Assembly (NCBI GenBank): GCA_937877625.1
Contig: CALFJG010000039.1
Coordinates: forward strand, 1-64,000
DNA length: 64,000 bases
Reading direction: 5' to 3'
DNA from: an uncultured Prevotellaceae bacterium
Lineage (GTDB): Bacteria > Bacteroidota > Bacteroidia > Bacteroidales > Bacteroidaceae
The translations under genes were made by a program, and so were the position numbers. The notes below the pieces were generated by a model. It was not told the origin of the DNA, searched no databases, and saw only the letters and a program-made list of their open reading frames with translations. Within the stretch, counting starts at the first letter, position 1, and the number at the start of each line of letters is the position of its first letter. Of this stretch, positions 42,960 through 51,341 are shown one piece after another.

Positions 42960-43988
42960 TCAGTCTTCATCGTAGGTGAAAGTGGTGAAGTAAGAGTAGG
43001 AACCTACTTGTGTAGCATTACCAACAGATTCTGAAACCAAACTAAAGTCTGTGTAGTTTGTCTCGTCAGCGTAACTACCGGCTATGTTGTTATATAGATA
43101 TTCGCCGTTATAAATATAAGAGAAACGCCAAACATAAGGAATTTTATTGCTGGCCTTGCCGAGCAGGTTCAAATAGAAGAAAGGAATGTTTAATTCGGAT
43201 ACAAACGGAATAGAAGTCATTCCCTCCCATTGTAGCGACGAGTTATCTATTTCGCTGTCCGATGAATAGTCAGCCATCCATATTTGTTTGAAAGTATCAT
43301 CTTCGTCTTGGCTTTCGTATGTAACCTTGTTGAGCGTGCCATCAGCCCATTCTAACGTGTAGGAATCGGTTCCTTCTAATTCATAAGGCTCGCCGTCTTC
43401 ATAATACTCGGAAGAGGAGTATGTCTGAGTGTATGACGTTAGATAGCCGTCAACATAAGTGAAATTGTGTGAGGATTTGTTTCTTGCTGTTCCGTAGTTG
43501 ATAGTTCCGTCATCGGATAGTGCCTCGTACGAATAGTCTTGTTCAATCTTCGAGATGTAACCATCTTCATTATAACTCACGCCGAGATTTATTTTTAGTC
43601 CGTTATCTATAGTAAGAACAACCAGATTGGGATTAGTGAAGTCAAATTCTGTATAATCGCCATCGCATACGCTTTCTATTTTTACCAAGTTGCGTGTGGC
43701 CTCATCGTAGATAAAGGTGTAGTCTATCTCTTCTTCATCATAATCGTCAAGGTCTCCTTTGCCGTTAATTTTGTGCTTGATTTGTTGGCTGAGACTAGTG
43801 AGAAAGTGCATCAACTCATCGGAGCCGGAAAATTTGCCGGCGAGAGAATTCATTGAGCCTGTGCCAGCCGTGACATTGTTGGTAACGCTTTCGGGCGTGT
43901 TGCCGCCTTGGTCGGTGTCGTCATCGTCTTTATCGCTACAAGCCGTAACGACGAACGGAAGGGCTATTGCTGCGAACAACAAGAGCAT
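42960..43988 (-). CDS. DUF4595-like lipoprotein
   Basis: A 342-residue lipoprotein with a short signal and lipobox VTAC17 followed by SDKDDDDTDQGG, a typical Bacteroidetes surface-export-like acidic stretch. The body is a run of short strand-turn units of the DUF4595 type (VSYNEDGYISKIEQDYSYEA, YTLEWADGTLNKVTYE), resembling RHS/YD-like sheets. It is acidic and rich in Tyr, Asp and Glu. Function unknown. An upstream ATG at 44008 with a better signal head (MKNHSK) is out of frame by one base. It is a single gene, convergent with gyrB. Confidence 0.78.
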   Translation of the reverse strand: MLLLFAAIALPFVVTACSDKDDDDTDQGGNTPESVTNNVTAGTGSMNSLAGKFSGSDELMHFLTSLSQQIKHKINGKGDLDDYDEEEIDYTFIYDEATRNLVKIESVCDGDYTEFDFTNPNLVVLTIDNGLKINLGVSYNEDGYISKIEQDYSYEALSDDGTINYGTARNKSSHNFTYVDGYLTSYTQTYSSSEYYEDGEPYELEGTDSYTLEWADGTLNKVTYESQDEDDTFKQIWMADYSSDSEIDNSSLQWEGMTSIPFVSELNIPFFYLNLLGKASNKIPYVWRFSYIYNGEYLYNNIAGSYADETNYTDFSLVSESVGNATQVGSYSYFTTFTYDED

Positions 43989-44082
43989 CGTTTTGAATGA
44001 TTCTTCATAATGATAAAGTGTTTAAGGATTGGATAAAACGCTGCAAAAGTATGTAAAATTTTCTTAAATCCGCGTTTCTAAC

Positions 44083-44165
44083 GTTCGTTTTCAACAGACG
44101 TTAACTCGACAAGGCAATGCCGAAGCAAGCTTCGCATTGCTCTTCTGGCTTAACGCAAAAGTTCG
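44083..44165. repeat. 84-bp hairpin repeat, copy 2
   Basis: It matches 32136-32219 from GTTCGTTTTCAACAG to TGGCTTAACGCAAAAGTTC. The inner arms have changed in a paired way: GCAATGC/GCATTGC here against GCAAAGC/GCTTTGC in copy 1. It lies between the DUF4595 gene and mnmG; the rest of that gap holds only the box at 44332. Confidence 0.75.
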
Positions 44166-44331
44166 TCTTCACGGTGCGTGGTAAGATGCGCCACGACGTA
44201 CTACACGAAAGAAAAAAGTAGAAAGAGCAATGACAGAAAGAAACCTTAATGCTTTTCGTGTCGTACTTTTACCAATCAGCAGTAAGGCCAAGAAATGTGG
44301 TGAAAACGCTGTCTAATTACCGAAATCACAG

Positions 44332-44339
44332 TATCTTTG
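44332..44339 (+). promoter_or_regulatory. -7 box ahead of mnmG
   Basis: TATCTTTG, 62 bases before the chosen mnmG ATG at 44402. No clear -33 element. Confidence 0.5.
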
Positions 44340-44401
44340 TGCCTTGCAAGAGCTTTGACCTCTGCAAGATGCTGTTGGCAAATGCCACTTTACATTTAGA
44401 T

Positions 44402-46303
44402 ATGCCACACTCCCCCACCCCTTCTTTCTATACCTTGTCGCGCTACGACGTTGTCGTGGTGGGTGGTGGCCATGCGGGGTGCGAGGCTGCCTCTGCTGCG
44501 GCACGTATGGGGCAGGCGACGTGCTTAGTGACGCTCGACCTCAACAAACTCGCGCAGATGTCGTGCAATCCTGCGATTGGCGGCATAGCGAAAGGGCAGA
44601 TAGTAAGAGAGATAGACGCGCTCGGTGGCCTCACCGGTGAGGTGACGGATGCCACCACAATACAATTCCGTATGCTTAACCGCTCAAAAGGTCCTGCAAT
44701 GTGGAGTCCGCGAGCACAATGCGACCGTGCCAAGTTTATTCAGGCTTGGCGCGAGAGGCTTGAAGCCACGCCGCATCTTCATTTCCTGCAAGACGAAGTT
44801 GTGGAGGTTCTCACTGAGAACGGTTCTGTTTGTGGCGTGCGCACCATTTGGGGATTGGAACTTCGCGCCAAGGCTGTCATAATTACCGCCGGGACTTTTC
44901 TTGGCGGACTAATGCACATAGGCCGTCGCACGCTACCGGGCGGACGAGCCGCCGAGCCTGCCGCAATGTTTCTTACCCGAAGTTTAGAACGCCTTGGTCT
45001 TCGCGCTTCACGAATGAAGACAGGCACACCTATGCGTATCGATCGCCGTAGCGTGCATTTAGAAGAGATGGACGTGGAACCCGGCGATAGCAACCCCGCT
45101 CAATTCTCTTTCCTTTCCGCTCCGCGCCCTCTGCCGCAGTTGCCGTGTTGGACGTGCTACACCAATGCTGCGACACATGCCGTCTTACAACGCGGCCTGC
45201 CGGATTCGCCACTCTATAACGGACAGATACAGAGTATCGGGCCGCGCTATTGTCCGAGCATAGAGACGAAAATCGTGACTTTCGCCAGCCGCGACCACCA
45301 CCCCTTGTTTCTTGAGCCAGAAGGCACGGACACACGCGAGATGTATCTCAATGGCTTCTCCTCCAGCCTCCCTGTAGAAATCCAGATAGAGGCACTGCGC
45401 CAAATCCCTGCCTTTCGCGATGTGGAGATATACCGACCCGGTTATGCCATAGAGTATGACTTTTTCAATCCCATCGACCTCTTGCACACCTTAGAGAGCA
45501 AGCACGTGAGTGGACTCTTTTTGGCGGGACAGGTAAACGGCACCACGGGCTACGAGGAGGCCGCAGGGCAAGGCCTCGTAGCAGGTATCAATGCGGCGTT
45601 GCACATTCGTGGCGAAGCACCTTTTATCCTGCGCCGCGATGAGGCTTATATCGGCGTGTTGATAGATGATTTAGTGACTAAAGGCGTGGACGAACCCTAT
45701 CGTATGTTCACCTCGCGTGCCGAGTTTCGTATCCTCCTCCGTCAAGACAACGCTGATGCGCGCCTCACACCCTATGCCATTCGTTTCGGCTTAGCCACCG
45801 AGCAACGCCAGTCGCGCTTTGGTCAAAAGCAAACAGCCATCAGCGAAATAGTTTCCTATCTGAAAGAAACCACCGTTCGCCCCGACGAGGTGAACGCTGT
45901 TCTTGAACAATGCGGCAGTGCTTCCCTGCAACGTGGGGCAAAAATTGCCGAGATCCTGCGCCGACCTGGCGTGTCGCTTTCGACGCTGTCCCAAGTCCTG
46001 CTCAATCTTCTTCAACTTATTGAAAAGCAAGGCGATGCAAAGTTTGAGGCAGCAGAGTCGGCAGAGGTCTTTGTAAAGTACGAGGGCTACATAGCTCGTG
46101 AGCGGACGGAGGCCGAGAAGATGAAACGCCTTGAGGATATAGTAATTCAAGACCATTTTGACTACGCCTCTGTTAAGAGTATTTCTACTGAGGGACGCCA
46201 AAAACTCTCCGCAGTAAATCCGCGCACCATCGCTCAAGCCAGCCGTATTCCAGGTGTCTCCCCAAGCGACATTAGCGTGCTTCTTGTTCTTTGTGGGCGT
46301 TAG
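44402..46303 (+). CDS. mnmG: tRNA uridine-34 carboxymethylaminomethyl synthesis enzyme MnmG
   Basis: FAD enzyme that, with MnmE, modifies wobble uridine of several tRNAs. The FAD-binding motif is VVVVGGGHAGCEAASAAARMG, and PAIGGIAKGQIVREIDALGG and KTGTPMRIDRR are characteristic. The C-terminal helical domain ends SRIPGVSPSDISVLLVLCGR. I chose the ATG at 44402 (MPHSPTPSFYTLSRYD), because the 51-residue upstream extension of the open frame is unconserved and contains the promoter box. Length 633 is normal. The parS palindrome begins on the base after its stop codon. Confidence 0.97.
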   Translation: MPHSPTPSFYTLSRYDVVVVGGGHAGCEAASAAARMGQATCLVTLDLNKLAQMSCNPAIGGIAKGQIVREIDALGGLTGEVTDATTIQFRMLNRSKGPAMWSPRAQCDRAKFIQAWRERLEATPHLHFLQDEVVEVLTENGSVCGVRTIWGLELRAKAVIITAGTFLGGLMHIGRRTLPGGRAAEPAAMFLTRSLERLGLRASRMKTGTPMRIDRRSVHLEEMDVEPGDSNPAQFSFLSAPRPLPQLPCWTCYTNAATHAVLQRGLPDSPLYNGQIQSIGPRYCPSIETKIVTFASRDHHPLFLEPEGTDTREMYLNGFSSSLPVEIQIEALRQIPAFRDVEIYRPGYAIEYDFFNPIDLLHTLESKHVSGLFLAGQVNGTTGYEEAAGQGLVAGINAALHIRGEAPFILRRDEAYIGVLIDDLVTKGVDEPYRMFTSRAEFRILLRQDNADARLTPYAIRFGLATEQRQSRFGQKQTAISEIVSYLKETTVRPDEVNAVLEQCGSASLQRGAKIAEILRRPGVSLSTLSQVLLNLLQLIEKQGDAKFEAAESAEVFVKYEGYIARERTEAEKMKRLEDIVIQDHFDYASVKSISTEGRQKLSAVNPRTIAQASRIPGVSPSDISVLLVLCGR

Positions 46304-46319
46304 TGTTCCACGTGGAACA
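46304..46319. other. parS: parS centromere site
   Basis: TGTTCCACGTGGAACA is a perfect 16-bp palindrome and fits the widely conserved parS consensus TGTTNCACGTGNAACA, the ParB-binding site for chromosome segregation. It lies directly after the mnmG stop, a gene commonly near the replication origin and parAB. No other copy was noticed in the window. parA and parB are not here. Confidence 0.85.
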
Positions 46320-46447
46320 ATTAAGAAAAGCGTTTTTCAAACATTTCTTTTGTTGAAGACAGTAGGGGGTGCAGGAACTGTTTGATAGAAGATTTTTCTT
46401 TGTTTGAGTTTCGTTTAATTATTTCCCATCTTATACAATCTCCATCA

Positions 46448-46981
46448 ATGGATAAACAATTTATTCTTGACAATCTGAGGAACATCCCAGATTACCCTAA
46501 ACCTGGTATCCAGTTTCAGGATGTCAGCACTGTTTTTAAGAATGCCCAATGCCTGTCTGTGCTTTCCGATGAGCTTTACCGTTTGTACAAGGACAAGGGT
46601 GTGACCAAGGTGGTCGGCATAGAGTCGCGCGGATTTGTACTCGGTGCTATTTTGGCAGCGCGCCTCGGTGCAGGGTTTGTGATGTGTAGGAAACCGGGTA
46701 AACTTCCGGGTATGACGCGCAAGGCATCTTATATGAAAGAATACGGCTACGACTGCATAGAACTCCACGACGATGCCATCACGAACGACGATGTGGTGCT
46801 TATCCACGACGACCTCTTGGCTACGGGTGGTTCTATGCTTGCCGCTTGTCAGTTGGTGCGTTCCTTTAATCCGCGTAGCGTGTTCGTGAACTTTATCTTA
46901 GAACTCCGTATGGAGGGCTTGCAAGGACGCGAAGCACTCAAGGACGAAGATGTCTCGGTGTTGTTAGAAGTTTCGCGCTAA
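46448..46981 (+). CDS. apt: adenine phosphoribosyltransferase
   Basis: Purine salvage enzyme converting adenine and PRPP to AMP. The chosen start (MDKQFILDNLRNIPDYPKPG) fits the family; an upstream ATG at 46382 adds an unconserved leader. The PRPP-binding motif is VLIHDDLLATGGSMLAA, and GIESRGFVLGAILAARLGAGF and RKPGKLPG are typical. Length 177 is normal. It is 128 bases after parS. Confidence 0.97.
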   Translation: MDKQFILDNLRNIPDYPKPGIQFQDVSTVFKNAQCLSVLSDELYRLYKDKGVTKVVGIESRGFVLGAILAARLGAGFVMCRKPGKLPGMTRKASYMKEYGYDCIELHDDAITNDDVVLIHDDLLATGGSMLAACQLVRSFNPRSVFVNFILELRMEGLQGREALKDEDVSVLLEVSR

Positions 46982-47005
46982 ATAGCCTTTTCTTTTTTGC
47001 CTTTT

Positions 47006-48829
47006 ATGAAGCCAGACACTAAACCACGTCTGATGGAAATCGTCCGCAACCTACCCGAAAGTCCGGGTAGTTATCAGTATGTGGACGAGAGAGGCACAAT
47101 TATCTACGTAGGTAAGGCCAAAAACCTGCGCCGCCGTGTCGCTTCTTATTTCGTTAAAGAACAGGTGTCGGCTAAGACGCGGTTGCTCGTTTCTAAAATT
47201 TGTGACATTCGTTACGTTGTGGTCAAAACAGAGGCTGATGCCTTGCTTCTGGAAAACAGCTTAATCAAACAATACAAGCCGAAGTACAATGTATTATTGA
47301 AGGACGACAAAACCTATCCCAGTATTGCCGTGAGCCAAGAATACCTGCCGCGTATTTTTAAGACGCGCGACCGCAGCAGGCGCGGAGCGCAATACTTTGG
47401 GCCTTATAGCCACGTCCCTACGCTTTACGCCCTTCTGGATCTCTGCCGCGAGCTCTATCATCCGCGCCCGTGTCACAAGGCGTTAACGCGCGAGGGCGTG
47501 GAGCAGGGGAAGTACGACGTGTGTTTGGAATACCATCTTCATCGTTGCCTCGCGCCGTGCACAGGTCGGCAGTCGCACCAGGACTATTTGCAGTCCATTG
47601 AGCAATGTCGCGAAATTCTGAAAGGCAATGTGGCAGGCGTGGCGCGTTGCTTGCGCGAGCGTATGGAGCGTTTGGCAGAGGAACTCCGTTTTGAAGAGGC
47701 AGAACAGGTGAAGCGACAGTTGTTCGCCATTACGTCCTATAAGGAGAAGAGCGAAGTTGTTTCCGCCACGCTCCACAACCTTGATGTCTTTAACATAGAG
47801 AGCGACGAGCGCACGGCATACGTCAATTTCCTTCACGTCACGGCGGGGGCTATCACACAGGCTTTTACCTTTGAGTACAAGAAGAAGCTTGAGGAGACCG
47901 ATGCCGAACTCCTCGCGTTGGCTATAGTGGAGATGCGCTCCCGTTATGGGAGTGAGGCAAAGGAAGTCGTGGTGCCTTTCCCCGTAGATCTGCCCGAGGA
48001 CATCGCTCAGCAAACAGTGCCGCAAAAAGGTGATAAACGCAAACTTTTGGAGCTTTCTCATCTCAACGTAAAGCAGTATAAGTTCGACCGGCTTAAGCAA
48101 GCCGAGAAGCTCAATCCCGAACAAAAGGCCGTGCGCCTGATGAAAGAGATACAGCACGACCTTTCGTTGCCCACCCTCCCCTATCGTATAGAACTCTTCG
48201 ATAACTCTAATATCAGCGGTTCTGATGCCGTGGCGGTGTGTGTGGTATTTGAGCGCCTCAAACCTGCTAAGCGTTTCTATCGTAAGTACAACATTAAAAC
48301 CGTTGTAGGCCCTGACGACTACGCTTCTATGCGCGAGGTGGTGCATCGTCGCTATTCACGCCTCCGCGATGAGGGCGAGCGCCTGCCCGACTTGATTATT
48401 GCCGATGGCGGGCGCGGACAGATGGAGTCGATACGCGTTATTGTGGAGGACGAGTTAGGACTGAAAATTCCCGTGGCGGGACTTGCTAAGGACGACCGCC
48501 ACCGCACACGCGAACTCCTCTACGGCACACCACCCCTTACCGTGGGAATGAAGGCCGATAGCCAACTTTTTCGCACGCTCACCGCTATGCAAGATGAGGT
48601 TCACCGATTTGCCATCACTTTCCACCGTGAGAAACGCAGCAAACGTCAGCGTGCCAGTGCCCTCGACCAAATACCTGGCATCGGCGAGCGAACCAAGGAA
48701 ATCCTCCTTAAGCGTTTTGGCAGCGTAAAGCGCATACGCGAGGCCACAGAAGCACAGTTGCAAGATGTCATCGGTGCGAAGCGCGGCACCGCTTTGTTTG
48801 AAAACCTGCGAAAAGCTGCACAGGAATAA
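47006..48829 (+). CDS. uvrC: excinuclease ABC subunit UvrC
   Basis: Dual-incision nuclease of nucleotide excision repair. The GIY-YIG domain is at the start (GSYQYVDERGTIIYVGKAKN), followed by the cysteine-rich segment (RPCHKAL to CLEYHLHRCLAPC), a UVR motif (RFEEAEQVKRQLF), the RNase H-like endonuclease (IELFDNSNISGSDAVAVCVV, LIIADGGRGQ) and a helix-hairpin-helix end (DQIPGIGERTKEILLKRFG). I used the ATG at 47006; a TTG nine bases earlier is unlikely. Length 607. Confidence 0.98.
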   Translation: MKPDTKPRLMEIVRNLPESPGSYQYVDERGTIIYVGKAKNLRRRVASYFVKEQVSAKTRLLVSKICDIRYVVVKTEADALLLENSLIKQYKPKYNVLLKDDKTYPSIAVSQEYLPRIFKTRDRSRRGAQYFGPYSHVPTLYALLDLCRELYHPRPCHKALTREGVEQGKYDVCLEYHLHRCLAPCTGRQSHQDYLQSIEQCREILKGNVAGVARCLRERMERLAEELRFEEAEQVKRQLFAITSYKEKSEVVSATLHNLDVFNIESDERTAYVNFLHVTAGAITQAFTFEYKKKLEETDAELLALAIVEMRSRYGSEAKEVVVPFPVDLPEDIAQQTVPQKGDKRKLLELSHLNVKQYKFDRLKQAEKLNPEQKAVRLMKEIQHDLSLPTLPYRIELFDNSNISGSDAVAVCVVFERLKPAKRFYRKYNIKTVVGPDDYASMREVVHRRYSRLRDEGERLPDLIIADGGRGQMESIRVIVEDELGLKIPVAGLAKDDRHRTRELLYGTPPLTVGMKADSQLFRTLTAMQDEVHRFAITFHREKRSKRQRASALDQIPGIGERTKEILLKRFGSVKRIREATEAQLQDVIGAKRGTALFENLRKAAQE

Positions 48830-48930
48830 AAGAAAACCACTATTTTTGCCAGCAAATTATATGTTGCAACGTAGCGGACGGCTGTTGCGTGAGACACTTT
48901 CCTATTCTAACCTCTCCCCTACCCCATCCT

Positions 48931-49383
48931 ATGCGCACCGTTATCCAACGCGTACAGTCGGCAAGCGTATCTATCGCAGGAGATGTCGTGGCTATGATAG
49001 ACAAAGGCCTGCTTGTGTTGCTCGGCGTACAGCCCGACGACACCGATGATGATGCTGCTTGGCTCGCTGCCAAAATTGCACGCTTGCGTGTCTTCGATGA
49101 TGCCAACGGAGTGATGAACCGAAGTGTGCAGGACGCTGGTGGCGACATCCTTGTGGTGAGCCAGTTTACACTGATGGCTTCTACAAAAAAGGGAAACAGA
49201 CCCTCTTATATCCGCGCAGCAAGTCCAGAAATTGCCGTACCCCTCTACGAACGTTTCACGTGGTTGTTGAGTAAAGAGACAGGCAAACCCATTCCTACCG
49301 GTCGTTTTGGCGCAGATATGAAAGTGTCGCTGGTGAACGATGGACCTGTAACGATTTGCATAGACACGAAGAATAAAGAATAG
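48931..49383 (+). CDS. dtd: D-aminoacyl-tRNA deacylase
   Basis: Proofreading enzyme that hydrolyses D-aminoacyl-tRNA. The start MRTVIQRVQSASVSI is canonical; an upstream ATG at 48889 is discarded for that reason. The catalytic motifs are SQFTLMASTKKGNRPSY and the cis-Gly-Pro segment NDGPVTICID. Length 150 is normal. It is followed at nine bases by the MazG-like gene. Confidence 0.96.
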   Translation: MRTVIQRVQSASVSIAGDVVAMIDKGLLVLLGVQPDDTDDDAAWLAAKIARLRVFDDANGVMNRSVQDAGGDILVVSQFTLMASTKKGNRPSYIRAASPEIAVPLYERFTWLLSKETGKPIPTGRFGADMKVSLVNDGPVTICIDTKNKE

Positions 49384-49392
49384 CCCCCTACG

Positions 49393-49716
49393 ATGACTCT
49401 ACAAGAAGCCCAGCAGCGCGTTGATGCTTGGATAAAGCAATACGGTGTGCGCTATTTCAGTGAACTGACTAATATGGCTTGCCTCACCGAAGAGGTAGGT
49501 GAACTGGCGCGCGTCGTAGCTCGTCGTTACGGCGACCAGAGTGCCAAGCCTGACGAGCATCTTAGTCTCGCTGAGGAGTTAGCCGATGTACTATGGGTGC
49601 TTATCTGTCTGGCCAATCAAACGGGTGTGGATATCAATGACGCACTTGAGAAGTCCTTTGCCAAAAAGACGGAGCGCGATGCACTACGTCATAAGCACAA
49701 TCCTAAGCTCCAGTAA
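49393..49716 (+). CDS. MazG-like nucleotide pyrophosphohydrolase
   Basis: A 107-residue all-alpha NTP pyrophosphatase that probably removes non-canonical or damaged nucleotides. The metal-binding acidic motif is split as LTEEVGELARVVARR and LAEELADVLWVLICLANQ, typical of MazG-like proteins. It is next to dtd and deoC with short spacing. The preferred nucleotide is not known. Confidence 0.9.
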   Translation: MTLQEAQQRVDAWIKQYGVRYFSELTNMACLTEEVGELARVVARRYGDQSAKPDEHLSLAEELADVLWVLICLANQTGVDINDALEKSFAKKTERDALRHKHNPKLQ

Positions 49717-49785
49717 AATCCCCCACCCTATCCGAAAAATAAGCGGCGAGAGAGTTTCGCCCGTCTAATATCTAAATACGACATT

Positions 49786-50715
49786 ATGCACGACCACAAT
49801 CACGACCACTGTCAATGCCACAGCGAACATCCCCAGGACAAGTATCAACAAGCCTTTGCGAAACACGACCTGCACCTCCACGATGAGATTGTCACCGAGC
49901 AGGTGCGTCGCCTCGTGGCTGAGAATAGTGCCAAGTACGACACACCCGAAGTTATGCGCCAGTTGCTTGCTGCCGTAGAACTTACCACGCTAAAAGTCAC
50001 CGACAGCAGCGAGAGCGTCCTTGCTCTCGTTGAGCGCGTCAACAAATTCTACGCCGAACGTCCTGATGTGCCGCCAATAGCCACCATTTGTGTCTATCCG
50101 CGTTTTGCTAAGATAGTGAGCCAGAGCCTTGAGGTAGAGCAGACGGCGGCCTGTGTAGTGAGCGGTGCCTTTCCCAGTTCGCAAACGTTTGCAGAGGTAA
50201 AAACCGTTGAGACGGCTCTTGCCGTCCACGACGGAGCAGAAGAGGTGGACTGTGTGCTAAGCGTAGGTGCTTTCCTAAGCGGTGACTACGAAACGTGTGC
50301 CGATGAAATAAGCGAGCTAAAAGCGGCGTGTGACGGACGTCCTCTGAAAGTTATACTTGAGACCGGCGCACTACAAACGGCACATAATATCAAAAAGGCC
50401 GCCGTCTTAGCTATCTATGCAGGGGCTGACTTCATTAAGACAAGCACAGGCAAAATATCTCCGGCCGCTACGCCCGAGGCGGCTCTTGTGATGTGCCAAG
50501 CCATACGTGAGTACTACCAGCAGACCGGCACACGTATTGGTTTCAAAGCCGCTGGCGGCTTGCAAACCGTGGACGATGCGTTGACTTACTATACCATTGT
50601 GAGAGAAATCTTGGGAGAAGAGTGGATAAGGGACGGTTTGTTCCGTCTCGGTACCAGTCGATTGGCCAACCTGCTTGTGCAGCGCGTCACCCAAGAGGAC
50701 ATAAAGCCTTTCTAA
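49786..50715 (+). CDS. deoC: deoxyribose-phosphate aldolase
   Basis: Class I aldolase that splits 2-deoxyribose 5-phosphate into acetaldehyde and glyceraldehyde 3-phosphate. The Schiff-base lysine lies in ADFIKTSTGKISPAATPEA, with RIGFKAAGGLQTVDDALTYY downstream and VDCVLSVGAFLSGDYE before it. At 309 residues it has an N-terminal extension of about 60 residues beginning with a His-rich segment (MHDHNHDHCQCHSEH) that could bind metal. Similar His-rich starts occur in Bacteroidales DeoC (recollection). The operon with MazG-like and dtd suggests nucleotide salvage. Confidence 0.95.
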   Translation: MHDHNHDHCQCHSEHPQDKYQQAFAKHDLHLHDEIVTEQVRRLVAENSAKYDTPEVMRQLLAAVELTTLKVTDSSESVLALVERVNKFYAERPDVPPIATICVYPRFAKIVSQSLEVEQTAACVVSGAFPSSQTFAEVKTVETALAVHDGAEEVDCVLSVGAFLSGDYETCADEISELKAACDGRPLKVILETGALQTAHNIKKAAVLAIYAGADFIKTSTGKISPAATPEAALVMCQAIREYYQQTGTRIGFKAAGGLQTVDDALTYYTIVREILGEEWIRDGLFRLGTSRLANLLVQRVTQEDIKPF

Positions 50716-50734
50716 TTTCCTAAAACGTTTTCAC

Positions 50735-51229
50735 ATGGAACGCTATAGCATTTTACTTTTTACCGTTTTTTCGTTGTTTTTGTGTGCCTGCGGGGGAAAA
50801 ACAGAGCCTTCAGCCCAAACGTCTGACACCTTAAACAACCCCGACCGCTTTATCGGCGAGTCGGAGGCTGACATTGCTGCGGCAGATAGCCTCACGTTCG
50901 CCAACTTCACCGATGCCGTAGCAGCCTTTGCACCGGCCGAGGAAGTCATCGGTGTGTGGTGTCATGAGGCGGGCGGACAACCGAAAATTTACTATGTTAT
51001 CTATAGAAAAGATGGTATGAACTGGCTGCGTCCCGTTTATGTTGAAGATACGAATTTCCGTGTTGCCGACGACAAACAGTCCGTCCAACTCAAACGCATT
51101 AACGTGGTAGAATTTTCCGATATGCAGAACGGCGGAGGGTATAGGCTTACCGATAGCACGCTCGTTGTTTACGATGAATTCAACTATGCCGAGGAACTCG
51201 GAAAGCGCGTTTTCAATTGGAATGAATAG
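50735..51229 (+). CDS. small lipoprotein of unknown function
   Basis: A 164-residue protein with a lipoprotein signal (MERYSILLFTVFSLFLCAC, cysteine 19) and GGKTEPSAQTSD following. The body contains short strands (KIYYVIYRKDGMNWLRPVYV) and Asp/Asn-rich turns. No family is recognised. It is 19 bases after deoC and convergent with the polyprenyl synthetase gene, with a 56-base palindrome between them. Confidence 0.75.
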   Translation: MERYSILLFTVFSLFLCACGGKTEPSAQTSDTLNNPDRFIGESEADIAAADSLTFANFTDAVAAFAPAEEVIGVWCHEAGGQPKIYYVIYRKDGMNWLRPVYVEDTNFRVADDKQSVQLKRINVVEFSDMQNGGGYRLTDSTLVVYDEFNYAEELGKRVFNWNE

Positions 51230-51274
51230 CACGCAGGAAGTCTCCTATCCGTTCGTTTGAGAGTTGCATAGTAT

Positions 51275-51330
51275 CTTGATAAAACTAAGTCCGATTGATT
51301 TTAGGGTCAATCGGACTTAGTTTTATCAAG
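51275..51330. repeat. palindrome with 24-bp perfect arms
   Basis: CTTGATAAAACTAAGTCCGA continuing TTGA (51275-51298) pairs perfectly with TCAATCGGACTTAGTTTTATCAAG read in two parts at 51307-51330; the loop is TTTTAGGG. It shares AAGTCCGATTGATTTT with the cores of the repeats at 1655-1766 and 39763-39872. Lying between convergent genes, it may also act as a terminator. Confidence 0.88.
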
Positions 51331-51341
51331 GTCTCATCTAT

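Noticed and set aside
47483..48346. 287-codon minus-strand frame
   Set aside because: Antisense to uvrC, which has all its domains.
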